Assembly: GCF_021223605.1 (NCBI RefSeq)
Contig: NZ_CP075175.1
Coordinates: 4,419,501 to 4,483,500, forward strand
DNA: 64,000 bases
Direction of reading: 5' to 3'
Source of the DNA: Paenibacillus sp. 481
GTDB lineage: Bacteria; Bacillota; Bacilli; Paenibacillales; Paenibacillaceae
Below the pieces are notes generated by a model. The model was not told where the DNA came from and searched no databases. It saw only the letters and a program-made list of their open reading frames with translations. Positions 44,006 to 52,841 of this stretch are shown piece by piece. A program made the translations under genes and the position numbers. How positions within the stretch are numbered: position 1 is the stretch's first letter; the number at the start of each line of letters is the position of its first letter.

Positions 44006-44728
44006 ATGGAATTATTCTCACCTGAATTTTGGATGGCACTCATGTCGATTATTTTGATTGATCTCGTCTTAGCAGGGGATAACGCAATCGTGATTGGCTT
44101 GGCAGCGCGGAACTTGCCTAAGGAGCAGCAAAGGAAAGTGATCTTATGGGGAACGTTCGGGGCAATTGCCATTCGGGCTGTCGCTACGCTGGGCGTGTTC
44201 TATTTGCTGCAAATTAAAGGTCTGCTCTTAATCGGAGGACTGCTACTGATCTGGATTGCAATTAAGTTGTTGGCGGATGAAAAAAGTCACAACCTCCAAG
44301 CAGAATACCATTTTTGGGCGGCAGTACGCACGATTGTAATTGCAGATGCGGTTATGGGATTAGACAATGTGCTTGCTGTCGCAGGTGCGGCTCATAACTC
44401 GCCGTTACTCGTTGTTCTTGGCTTAATCATTTCCATCCCGATCGTTATACTGGGTAGTACCATCATTTTGAAGTTTATCGACCGTTTCCCGATTATTATA
44501 ACGCTGGGCTCCGCAGTTCTCGCATGGACGGCTGGAAAAATGATTGTGGGTGAATCTTTCCTTAAGCCCTACTTTGCAAATGGATTCGTCAAATACGGTT
44601 TCGAGCTAGCTCTCGTTGCTGTTGTACTTGTAACGGGGTGGCTGATCAAGCGGGCACGGGAGCGGAATAAGCCTACACAATTGCCGGACGATGACGATCT
44701 TTCACTGAAGCCAGCGCAAGGGGAATAA
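44006..44728 (+). CDS. TerC-family membrane protein (Mn2+ efflux type)
   Basis: This 240-residue integral membrane protein has seven hydrophobic segments and the conserved acidic motifs of the TerC family in two helices: LIDLVLAGDNAIVIGLAARN and IADAVMGLDNVLAVAGAAHN. Both Asp-Asn pairs are essential in the family. Members such as YjbE/YceF and MeeF/MeeY export manganese, often metallating exoenzymes. The yybP-ykoY riboswitch upstream strongly supports Mn2+-dependent induction. GGAGGAATG is the ribosome site. A tail of about 25 charged residues follows the last helix. Confidence 0.9.
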   Translation: MELFSPEFWMALMSIILIDLVLAGDNAIVIGLAARNLPKEQQRKVILWGTFGAIAIRAVATLGVFYLLQIKGLLLIGGLLLIWIAIKLLADEKSHNLQAEYHFWAAVRTIVIADAVMGLDNVLAVAGAAHNSPLLVVLGLIISIPIVILGSTIILKFIDRFPIIITLGSAVLAWTAGKMIVGESFLKPYFANGFVKYGFELALVAVVLVTGWLIKRARERNKPTQLPDDDDLSLKPAQGE

Positions 44729-44749
44729 AGTCTTAACACATATTCATAT

Positions 44750-44791
44750 GAAAAAAAGCCTGTCTTCGTGAGTGATCGCGAAGGCAGGCTT
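44750..44791 (-). terminator. Terminator after nhaC
   Basis: Minus-strand reading gives AAGCCTGCCTTCG, loop, CGAAGACAGGCTT followed by TTTTTTT (complement of 44751-44757). The same stem may also stop terC transcription, but the T run favours the nhaC direction. Confidence 0.82.
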
Positions 44792-44858
44792 GCTTGTAAG
44801 GCTGGGATTATGGCGAACGGTGAATGGCGTATGGCTTATAGCACATACAGGTGATCGG

Positions 44859-46241
44859 TTATTCGCCTAACGTTTGTCGCTTCAAGCCTGGAATAAGGGC
44901 GAACGCGAACGTACATAGTGGTGAGAACCACAGGAAGAACGCGTATGGAGCGTAATCAAGCACCGTTAAGCCAAGTGCGCTAGTCATCATCGCTCCGCTT
45001 ACTCCCCAAGGAATTAGCGGGTTCACGAGTGTGCCGCAATCTTCAAGCGTACGGGATAGTGTCAAGCGCGGAATACCGCGTTTTTCGTATTCGGCTTCGA
45101 ACAGTTGTCCAGGTAGCAGAATGGACATGTACTGCTCGCCCGTAATGACGTTGACTCCGATTGCGCTAAGTCCGCTCGACACGACGAGCGTTTCTTTCCG
45201 TTTAACTGGCGCGATTACACGACTGAACAAGGCGTTAATTACGCCACCGTGTTGCAGTAATCCGCCGAGCGAGAACGCAATGGCGATCAGCGTCATTGCC
45301 CATGTCATCGACTGCAATCCGCCACGATTAATGATGTTTCCTACTTCTTCCATTGCGAATGTAGTCTTAAAGCCGTGCTGCATCGTAGCCATCAACTCAG
45401 GGACATTGGAATGTCCCTGCATGATGACAGCGACAACGAGCCCTGAACCGATGCCGAGCAGCATCGACACGAGAATCGGCAAACGCTTAAAGGCGGTAAT
45501 TAGTACAACCGCTAGCGGCAGCAGCGTCCACGGCGAAATGTGGAACGCTTGGCTAATGTCACGCTGCATCGCTTGCAGCTGTGCTAAGTCGGTCTCCGCT
45601 GATGAGCCGAAAAATAAAAAGGCGATACATGTAAGTACAAACGCAGGTATAGTCGTCCGAGTCATATTGCGAATATGATCGGGAATTTGCACGCGAGAAA
45701 TAGCGGCGGCAAAGTTCGTCGTGTCCGACAATGGCGACATTTTGTCACCGAAGCAGGCACCTGATACGACAGCGCCAGCTACGATCGCAGGATGGACGCC
45801 CATCGATTCGGACATGCCGATAAGTGCAACGCCGAATGTTCCGACTGTCGTCAAAGAACTGCCTACGAACATGGACACAACGACTGTCAACAGCAAGGCA
45901 CTAATCGTAAACCATTGTGGTTGAAACCATGATGTGCCGTAGACGAGTAACGTCGGGATTGTCCCGCTCATCATCCAGACAGCGATTAAGACGCCGATTA
46001 GCGCAAGCAGCATAGCCGGAAAGACGGAAGATTGTAACCCTTTCAGCAGCGATTCTTCGACGGTTTTCCACGATTGACCAAATACCATAAGTAATGTTCC
46101 CGTCAAAATAGTCGCGATGATAAGGGGTACATGCGGCTCAGCTTGCCAGCCGAGTATGGTTAGCAATAGCCAACCAATGATTGTTACGAATATGATAATG
46201 CTTTGTTTAAACGTAACCGTTTCAGATTGAGTAGAATTCAT
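44859..46241 (-). CDS. nhaC: Na+/H+ antiporter NhaC family
   Basis: This 460-residue antiporter has about eleven membrane helices. The family regions GACFGDKMSPLSDTTNFAAA (residues about 165-185) and NVITGEQYMSILLPGQLFEA near 375 and GTLVNPLIPWGVSGAMMTSA near 410 identify NhaC. It exports sodium in exchange for protons, or in related members malate/lactate with Na+. The size fits NhaC. AAGGAG is placed upstream of the ATG. No regulator is adjacent. Confidence 0.9.
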   Translation of the reverse strand: MNSTQSETVTFKQSIIIFVTIIGWLLLTILGWQAEPHVPLIIATILTGTLLMVFGQSWKTVEESLLKGLQSSVFPAMLLALIGVLIAVWMMSGTIPTLLVYGTSWFQPQWFTISALLLTVVVSMFVGSSLTTVGTFGVALIGMSESMGVHPAIVAGAVVSGACFGDKMSPLSDTTNFAAAISRVQIPDHIRNMTRTTIPAFVLTCIAFLFFGSSAETDLAQLQAMQRDISQAFHISPWTLLPLAVVLITAFKRLPILVSMLLGIGSGLVVAVIMQGHSNVPELMATMQHGFKTTFAMEEVGNIINRGGLQSMTWAMTLIAIAFSLGGLLQHGGVINALFSRVIAPVKRKETLVVSSGLSAIGVNVITGEQYMSILLPGQLFEAEYEKRGIPRLTLSRTLEDCGTLVNPLIPWGVSGAMMTSALGLTVLDYAPYAFFLWFSPLCTFAFALIPGLKRQTLGE

Positions 46242-46597
46242 AATGCCAGCTCCTTATTATAAATACAGTAACGATGTTTGAATGTATGAGTTGCCCGTAA
46301 AGGAAAAATCAAGTTCGCTCATCTCTACACTTTCTCGCTTGTTCGCTTACACGCTTGCACGCACTAAAGTGTTCGTAGTAATGCTTTATACTTTACCTCC
46401 TATTTAACGATTGGTCAATAAATTTTTGTTTTTTTAGTAATGTTCCATATTGTGTATGTTTAATTTTGAAAATAGAATGGCCGTACGTTTGTTCAGCAGT
46501 TATAATGTATGCGTTTACAAATTTATGAGTATTACACGTCTTACAACTGGCGATCCACCCCTCACCAAAAATCTCTCCTAAAAAAGAAGGTGACTTT
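46242..46597. other. Divergent promoter region nhaC / YesM kinase
   Basis: These 356 bases separate nhaC (minus) and the sensor kinase (plus). I see a pyrimidine-rich repetitive stretch CTCGCTTGTTCGCTTACACG with degenerate copies CTTGCACG (46333-46365), and AT-rich sequence suitable for promoters, but no site that I can assign with confidence and no gene. Confidence 0.45.
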
Positions 46598-48394
46598 GTG
46601 CAATGGTTAACTGGTTCGTTGCATCGCAAGCTTTCTGCGCTGCTTGTCGTTGCGATTATTATTCCCATCTTATGTTTAGGCTACGTTTCTTACAGCATTG
46701 CTTCATCTATTACGGAAGAAAAAGCAAAGCTGGCAAGCTTAAATACGCTGCGTCAGATGAGTGCCGTTATGGAAACGATAGCACAAGATGCGGAAAATAT
46801 GTCTATATTTTTAATTGGACAACAAGAAATTCAACAATATTTATCGAGTAAGCAAGCAAACGCAGCGGCGTATATGCGTATGATCGGTTTTTTGACTAAC
46901 TTGGCTTTTTCCAAAACGTACATTTCAGACATTCGCATCATCCCTTTTAATGGTAATTCCGAGCTGACCAATACGACGATATTCTCTTCACAGCTGTATC
47001 AGCATGTACCACTTATTCATAGCTCTTTTTGGGAAAAAAAGACGAAATGGTGGTCGCCGCCGCTTGATTTACTTACGAGTAAAGGGCATTTACGCACGGT
47101 GTCGCTTGTGCGTCCGTTTCGCAGTATGAGTACGTTTGAGCATATGGGCATGTTATCTATCGGCATAGATAGTGGCGTGTTAGAACATAAGCTGCGCAAT
47201 GCGACGATCGATAGCGGCATCATGCTATTACTTGATGAGCAAGGCCGACTCGTAGCGAGCAACGCCTCTATGCAAGCAAGTGCGAGGTGGCCAAAGGTGC
47301 TGCATGAATTAGATAAGGGCAGCGAACCACAGTTTATAGATGTCGGCGAGCACGATGATCGACATATTGTCGTCACGATGCCTGTGCCGGTTGCGCCGTG
47401 GCGTATGTATGCCGTTATTCCGTATGAGGCGTTTAGTGCGCAAAATCGCTATGTGTTGCAATTGACGGTGTTGACAGCTGGCATCGCGTTCATTGTGATT
47501 TCAGGTGCGGCGTTATTTTTTGTTAAACGCGTTACGATGCCATTAATCCGGCTCGCGCACGGTATTCGCAAGGTGCAGCCAGACCGTCCCTTTGAGCGTG
47601 TACCTATTACTTCGCAAGACGAAATCGGATTGCTTGAGAGTAGTTACAATCGCTTGAATGACAATATTGCTCGGTTAACGGAACAAGTGAAAGTGAACGA
47701 GGCTCGTAAAAAAGAAGCGGACTTACAAGCACTCCAAGCTCAAATTCAGCCTCATTTTTTATATAATACGTTGTCCTCTGTGCAGTGGCTTGCTTGGATG
47801 GACGGGAATCGTAAAATAGCGGATATGGTAGGGGCATTGAGCCATTTTTTGCGGTTCAGTTTAAACCGGGGCTTGGAATATTGTCCTATCGAGCAGGAAA
47901 TTGCGCACGTTACACATTATTTGCATATTCAAGCGATCCGTTACCCAGAGCGCTTTCAGTTCGTTGTGACACTGCCAACGGAGCTTGAACAAGTTTCTAC
48001 GTTGAAGCTGCTGTTGCAACCACTAGTAGAAAATTCGCTTATTCACGGTGTGTTAAAAATGCCGTCTGTGCAAGTGGAGGCGACTGAACGATGCATGTTT
48101 CAAAATGAAGAGAGCGCGGTATACGCTGCGGCTGTGATTTCGATTGAGGTGGCGTTAGTTGATAATAGCCACATCCGGTTTTGTGTACAAGATAACGGCG
48201 TCGGTATGGATGCGGAGGCGATTGCGCGGTTGCGTGCGCAGCTGACGGAGGAACAGCGTAGCAGTTACGGAGTTTACAACGTACAGCAGCGGCTGCGGTT
48301 GCATTACGGTGATCAGGCGCAGCTTCTGATCGAAAGCGAGCTTGGCAAAGGAACGAAAGTGACGTTTGAAATTCCGATAGGAGTAAACGGGTAG
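46598..48394 (+). CDS. YesM-type sensor histidine kinase (sugar operon)
   Basis: This 598-residue membrane kinase has TM1 at about residues 13-33, an extracytoplasmic domain of about 240 residues, TM2 near 285-310 and HAMP (KRVTMPLIRLAHGIRKV). The His_kinase motif is LQALQAQIQPHFLYNTLSSV, followed by an ATPase domain with LLQPLVENSLIHGVL, QDNGVGM and a SSYGVYNVQQRLRLHYG lid. The start is a GTG preceded by GAAGGTG at 46586-46592. The matching response regulator gene begins 33 bases after the stop and a sugar importer follows, so this unit probably senses the imported substrate. Confidence 0.9.
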   Translation: MQWLTGSLHRKLSALLVVAIIIPILCLGYVSYSIASSITEEKAKLASLNTLRQMSAVMETIAQDAENMSIFLIGQQEIQQYLSSKQANAAAYMRMIGFLTNLAFSKTYISDIRIIPFNGNSELTNTTIFSSQLYQHVPLIHSSFWEKKTKWWSPPLDLLTSKGHLRTVSLVRPFRSMSTFEHMGMLSIGIDSGVLEHKLRNATIDSGIMLLLDEQGRLVASNASMQASARWPKVLHELDKGSEPQFIDVGEHDDRHIVVTMPVPVAPWRMYAVIPYEAFSAQNRYVLQLTVLTAGIAFIVISGAALFFVKRVTMPLIRLAHGIRKVQPDRPFERVPITSQDEIGLLESSYNRLNDNIARLTEQVKVNEARKKEADLQALQAQIQPHFLYNTLSSVQWLAWMDGNRKIADMVGALSHFLRFSLNRGLEYCPIEQEIAHVTHYLHIQAIRYPERFQFVVTLPTELEQVSTLKLLLQPLVENSLIHGVLKMPSVQVEATERCMFQNEESAVYAAAVISIEVALVDNSHIRFCVQDNGVGMDAEAIARLRAQLTEEQRSSYGVYNVQQRLRLHYGDQAQLLIESELGKGTKVTFEIPIGVNG

Positions 48395-48427
48395 GGGAGA
48401 CACTTTTTAAGGAGATGGGGAATTTAC

Positions 48428-50401
48428 ATGTTAAAGCTGTTAATTGTCGATGACGAGGTTATTATTCGCACGGGCTTGGTACAAGTTATTCCGTGGTCTG
48501 AGCTTGGCTTTGAAGTGCTACCGCCATGTGCTTCAGCGGAAGAGGCAATGATTGTAGTCAGGAATGAGCAGCCGCAGCTTGTTTTAACGGATATTCGAAT
48601 GACAGGTGAGAGTGGGCTTACTTTGGCAGCTTATATTAAGCAAGTAAGCCCGTTAAGCGAAACGATTGTGTTAACTGGCTACGATGAGTTTCAGTATGCC
48701 CAGCAAGCGCTGCGGATCGGGGTGTACGATTATTTATTGAAGGCTAGTCACCCTGACGACATTATTAAAGCTGCGCTTCGTGCGAAGGAGCGAATTATAA
48801 GTAAGCGGGAGACAGAGCGAGCTAACGTACGTAAGGAGGCCTCGATTCGCGAGCAGCAGTTGTTGAAGTTGCTGCTGGGTCATACGACTGTGCAGGCGGA
48901 AACGAACATGTCAGCTAACTTATTTGTTGACGCAGTTGGAATAACCGGAAGAACTGACGGAGCTAACAGAACGGACAGAACGGACAGGACGGACAGAACA
49001 GACAGAACGGACAGAACAGGCAGAATGGGCAGAACCGACGAGTGGGAGAGCTTAGCCATGCGTAGCGCGCCATTCAGTGAGGTCAGTATGGAAACGGGCT
49101 CTGGGGGTTCTACGGTTACTAAAGATGCGGTGCATGATGGTTCAACGTCGGGCCCAACGGTCTATGAAGTTGCTTGTATCCACGCATCTGGCTGGGATAA
49201 ACAACAAAACAGCTTGCTGCTGTTTGCCGTACATAACATGCTGCATGAGCTGATTGAAGGTATGATCATTCGCATCGAGCCGCACATCGTTGTTGTGCGT
49301 GCACGCCATGATGTAATGGGCAACTACAAAGGCAATCACAAACACAAACACAATCAAAATCACATACATAGTGGCAATGGCATGAACCACAACACCAACG
49401 GTATGAACCACAACACCAATGGCATGAGCCACAACACCAATGGCATAGACCGCAACAACAAGTGGGATTATGTACTCGCCCTTATTGAACGTAAACTAAA
49501 CTGTCAGTTGTACGCCGGAATCGGGCGTTCGGTTATAGCTCCGGAACAATGGAACGTTTCCTACGCAGATGCTTTAGAGGCCGCTGCTTATTATTGGTTA
49601 GTTGACAGCGCGAGTCGGCGCCGCCGTTACTTAACCTATGAAGAGAGCGGACGGCGGTTAGGACAACCAACGATTTGTACAGCTGTAGTTGAAGACGAGC
49701 TGATTCAGACGCTCAAGTCCGGTCAGCCAGAACAATTGCGCCAATGGTTGTCTGGCATTGTGAGTCAACTGATCGCAAGCGAGCATGCGACGCCGGAGTC
49801 GGTGCAATCGTATGGGCAATCGCTGCTCGTTGCAGCCAGACGTTGGCTGGATCGCTGTGCTGCTGCACTACCCCCTGATACCCAGACTCGCCGGACTACG
49901 CAAGCCTCTGAACCGAAATTACATACCCATCGAACAGACTGGGAAACAGGCACAATCATGTCGCCGCGCACCGCAAATCGCCTTGCATGGGAGCAAGCCT
50001 TATTTGACGCGCTTCACGCAGCGATGGAGCACTATCGGGACTATATGTCAGGGGCGACGGCTTCCTTTGTGAGGAGCGCGATGAGATATATTCGTGAGCG
50101 AGCAGATGGAACATTAACCTTGCAACACGTAGCCAAGCACGTCAATGTGCATCCGAATCATTTAAGTGAAAAATTTAAGCAAGAGACAGGGATGAACTAC
50201 CTCGAATTTGTCACCGAAGCTCGTTTGGCGCGTGCAAGTCAGATGCTGCGCGATTCAGCTGCCAAAGTGACAGAGGTTGCACGGCTCGTTGGATATGAGG
50301 ATTTGAAATATTTTTCGCAACTGTTTAAAAAATATTATGGCTGTACGCCATCTGAATTCCGTGATCATTGTTCAGCACGTGACGAAAACCGTCCCCTCTA
50401 G
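48428..50401 (+). CDS. YesN-type response regulator with tandem-repeat inserts
   Basis: This 657-residue regulator has a receiver domain at 1-120 (VDDE at 7-10, phosphoacceptor D55 in LTDIRM, KA in LLKASHPDD where KP is usual). The AraC output domain is at the C terminus (LTLQHVAKHVNVHPNHLSEK and AAKVTEVARLVGYEDLKYFS). The middle region is lengthened by two repeat inserts: an Arg-Thr-Asp repeat near residues 180-200 and an Asn-His-Asn-Thr-Asn-Gly-Met repeat near 318-342. It is about 110-130 residues longer than the other YesN protein here. It probably controls the importer at 50538-53723. Confidence 0.88.
   Translation: MLKLLIVDDEVIIRTGLVQVIPWSELGFEVLPPCASAEEAMIVVRNEQPQLVLTDIRMTGESGLTLAAYIKQVSPLSETIVLTGYDEFQYAQQALRIGVYDYLLKASHPDDIIKAALRAKERIISKRETERANVRKEASIREQQLLKLLLGHTTVQAETNMSANLFVDAVGITGRTDGANRTDRTDRTDRTDRTDRTGRMGRTDEWESLAMRSAPFSEVSMETGSGGSTVTKDAVHDGSTSGPTVYEVACIHASGWDKQQNSLLLFAVHNMLHELIEGMIIRIEPHIVVVRARHDVMGNYKGNHKHKHNQNHIHSGNGMNHNTNGMNHNTNGMSHNTNGIDRNNKWDYVLALIERKLNCQLYAGIGRSVIAPEQWNVSYADALEAAAYYWLVDSASRRRRYLTYEESGRRLGQPTICTAVVEDELIQTLKSGQPEQLRQWLSGIVSQLIASEHATPESVQSYGQSLLVAARRWLDRCAAALPPDTQTRRTTQASEPKLHTHRTDWETGTIMSPRTANRLAWEQALFDALHAAMEHYRDYMSGATASFVRSAMRYIRERADGTLTLQHVAKHVNVHPNHLSEKFKQETGMNYLEFVTEARLARASQMLRDSAAKVTEVARLVGYEDLKYFSQLFKKYYGCTPSEFRDHCSARDENRPL
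48961..49038 (+). repeat. Nine-base coding repeat encoding Arg-Thr-Asp
   Basis: About seven copies of the unit ACAGAACGG / AGAACGGAC run in frame within the response regulator gene and encode RTDRTDRTD-type sequence. The unit length is a multiple of three, so slippage changes protein length without frameshift. Confidence 0.85.
49377..49457 (+). repeat. 21-base coding repeat encoding a seven-residue unit (GMNHNTN)
   Basis: Three near-identical 21-base units (ATGAACCACAACACCAATGG) and a degenerate fourth are arranged head to tail within the response regulator gene. They follow an Asn/His/Lys-rich stretch, and the reading frame is preserved. Confidence 0.85.
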
Positions 50402-50537
50402 CGCCTAATTTTATCCCTAACGATTAATAAAGCGCTTTCTTTACACTAGATATATAGCAACGGCCCCATTCATGATGATTTCGTTCACTAGTGGCGTCGC
50501 TGAAATGGAGTACAGAATAAGTCAGGAGGGAATGTAA

Positions 50538-51884
50538 ATGCGTCAAAAATGGATGATGATGCTCGTATTTGTGCTCGTTGCTTCCTTATTTTCGGCATGT
50601 AGTGGGGGAGGCTCGACAGGTGGATCAGGAAAAGACAGTGCGTCGGGATCAGCTGATAAAGGGAAAGAGGTAGCAACGGTCAAGTTGTCCTTGTGGCACA
50701 ATTTTACGGGGGACGATCTGCGTGCGAAGACGATGAGGGAAGTGATTGAGCAATTTAAACAACAGCATGCCAACATTGAGTTGGACGTGCAAGCTATTCC
50801 GCCAGATGGCTATCGTACACGTTTAAAAACGGTAGCAGCAGCTAATGAGATGCCTGACGTATTTTTGATGTGGCCAGGCACGATGACGCGCGAATTTCAT
50901 AGTGGCAAGCTGCTACAGCCAATTAATGAGCTGCTGAATAGTCAGCAGACATGGAAAGATGGTTTTTTACCAGGGTCATTTGATGACTATACGGTGGACG
51001 GCAACATTTATAGTGCGCCAATGGGGTATACACCAACGTCCATTTTGTATTACAACAAAACCATTTTGGAGACACACGGTGTTGCTGTACCAAAGACGTG
51101 GGACGAATTGCTGACTGCCGTTCAGACATTGAAGTCAAAAAATATTACGCCGATTGCGCTGGGTAACAAGGCGGCATGGTTAGCGCAATCCAGCATTATT
51201 AGCTCCTTGGCTGATCGAGTAACAGGCACGGATTGGTTCGTTAAAGCAGCGAAGCAAGATGGAGCGAAATTTACAGATCCGCAATTCGTGCGTGCGTTGG
51301 AGTTGTTACAAGGATTACAGCAGGCAGGAGCGTTCCAAGAAGGCTTTAACAGCATTGACAACACACAAATGGAAATGATGTTTGCGCAAGGCCAAGCTGC
51401 GATGATGATCGATGGCGGTTGGGCGCTTACGAATTTGACGGCGAATGCTACGGCAGAAACGTTGAAGCAGATGGGGGCAACTGTACTGCCTGTTGTGCCA
51501 GCAGGTAAAGGGGACGCGAATTCCACTTCTGGTGTTGTGGGTGTGGGGCTAGGTTTAAGCAGTAAGGTAGAAGGGGCAAAGAAAGAGGCGGCCTACAAGC
51601 TCATTTATGCGATGAGTGGTCCTGAAGCCCAAAAGAAAACACTCGAATCGAATCAATTAATTAGCTACAAAGTAGAGCTGGATACAACGAAAGTGTCGCC
51701 GTTATTTGCAGAGCTGTATCGACTCGTAAATGAGGTAAAGCGAACACCTGTATATGATGCCATGCTGACGAGCGAAGGAACGGATGCCGTGAATAACGGG
51801 ATACAGGAGTTGCTAATGGGTGGAAACCCACAAGATATTGCGCAAAAAATACAAAATGCACAGGCGAAAGCGCTCGGAAAATAA
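50538..51884 (+). CDS. Sugar-binding lipoprotein of a CUT1 ABC importer
   Basis: This 448-residue family 1 solute-binding protein has a lipoprotein signal (MRQKWMMMLVFVLVASLF, lipobox FSAC, then a Gly/Ser-rich linker). The mature part contains KLSLWHNFTGDDLRAKTMRE, PDVFLMWPGTM and LYYNKTILETHGVAVPKTWD-like features of MalE/UgpB-type proteins. The ligand is unknown, and the length of about 450 is typical of mono- or oligosaccharide-binding members. AGGAGGG is upstream of the ATG. It is first in the transporter part of the cluster, after the two-component pair. Confidence 0.9.
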   Translation: MRQKWMMMLVFVLVASLFSACSGGGSTGGSGKDSASGSADKGKEVATVKLSLWHNFTGDDLRAKTMREVIEQFKQQHANIELDVQAIPPDGYRTRLKTVAAANEMPDVFLMWPGTMTREFHSGKLLQPINELLNSQQTWKDGFLPGSFDDYTVDGNIYSAPMGYTPTSILYYNKTILETHGVAVPKTWDELLTAVQTLKSKNITPIALGNKAAWLAQSSIISSLADRVTGTDWFVKAAKQDGAKFTDPQFVRALELLQGLQQAGAFQEGFNSIDNTQMEMMFAQGQAAMMIDGGWALTNLTANATAETLKQMGATVLPVVPAGKGDANSTSGVVGVGLGLSSKVEGAKKEAAYKLIYAMSGPEAQKKTLESNQLISYKVELDTTKVSPLFAELYRLVNEVKRTPVYDAMLTSEGTDAVNNGIQELLMGGNPQDIAQKIQNAQAKALGK

Positions 51885-51931
51885 TACGCCTCATGCAAGT
51901 TCCATGAATGTTCCGAGAAAGGAGAGCTCTT

Positions 51932-52807
51932 ATGCGTAGTTGGTCCCATCAACGTTCCTTTATTGCGATATCATTGACACCCGCTCTCTTGTTGTATGTT
52001 CTATTTGTAATCGTGCCGATCTTTTGGTCGGCATACTACGGATTTTTTGATTGGAAAGGGCTGGGCGAAGCACGCTTTATCGGTCTGGACAATTTCGTGG
52101 AGGCGTTGACAGACCCGGTGTTCTGGCTGTCGTTTAAAAATAATATGATTGTCGTTGCGGCATCCGTATTCGGCCAAGTGCCGATTGCGCTCTTGCTTGC
52201 GCTACTGTTGAAGCGGGGAACATGGTTTCAACGGTTCATTCGCTCCGCAGTCTTTATGCCGATGGTGCTTTCATCGGTCGTAATCGGCATCATCTGGTCG
52301 AACATTTATCACCCACAAACAGGCTTGCTTAATGCTCTCTTGACCGCAGTCGGTTTGGAAGAGTGGAAGCATGCGTGGCTATCAGATCCGAGCATTGCGA
52401 TGTGGATGATCGCGATACCGCTCATTTGGAACTATATTGGTCCGTATTTAATTATGTTTCTCGCAGCATTGCATAGCATTCCATCCGAACTAGACGATGC
52501 TGCCCAGCTAGACGGTGCAGTCGGCTTGCGCAAGCTCGTCCAGATCACACTCCCATTAATTTGGGATACGCTTAAAGTAGCCATTGTGCTGTGTATTTCA
52601 GGCAGCTTAAAGGCGTTTGACTTGATTTATGTGATGACAAATGGCGGACCAGCGCATGCGACGGAGCTGCTTGCATCCTATATGTACAACAGCACATTTA
52701 CCGTTTATCGGTTTGGCTACGGAAGTGCAGTTTCCACTTTAATCGTAATCATCAGCTTACTTATGGTAGCGGGTTCTCAGCGGTTAATGCGCAAAGAAAC
52801 TCATTAA
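51932..52807 (+). CDS. Sugar ABC transporter permease (MalF/UgpA-like)
   Basis: This 291-residue membrane permease has the family N terminus (LTPALLLYVLFVIVPIFWSA and YYGFFDWKGLGEARFIGLDN) and the EAA loop (LDDAAQLDGAVGLRKLVQIT). Six helices are predicted. AAAGGAGAG at 51918-51926 selects ATG 51932 over the in-frame ATG at 51908. It works with the second permease and binding protein. There is no ATPase in the cluster, which points to a shared MsmX-like ATPase elsewhere. Confidence 0.9.
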   Translation: MRSWSHQRSFIAISLTPALLLYVLFVIVPIFWSAYYGFFDWKGLGEARFIGLDNFVEALTDPVFWLSFKNNMIVVAASVFGQVPIALLLALLLKRGTWFQRFIRSAVFMPMVLSSVVIGIIWSNIYHPQTGLLNALLTAVGLEEWKHAWLSDPSIAMWMIAIPLIWNYIGPYLIMFLAALHSIPSELDDAAQLDGAVGLRKLVQITLPLIWDTLKVAIVLCISGSLKAFDLIYVMTNGGPAHATELLASYMYNSTFTVYRFGYGSAVSTLIVIISLLMVAGSQRLMRKETH

Positions 52808-52841
52808 GACGATTAGCCTAATCAGAAGGAGGCGACTTATC

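Noticed and set aside
45031-45678. Open frame of 215 codons opposite nhaC
   Set aside because: It lies wholly antisense to a clearly conserved membrane protein, has no ribosome site and gives a Ser/Thr/Pro-rich product typical of shadow frames.
49377-49457. Regular 21-base repeats considered as a CRISPR array
   Set aside because: The repeats are contiguous without spacers, in frame within a response regulator, and no cas genes are present.
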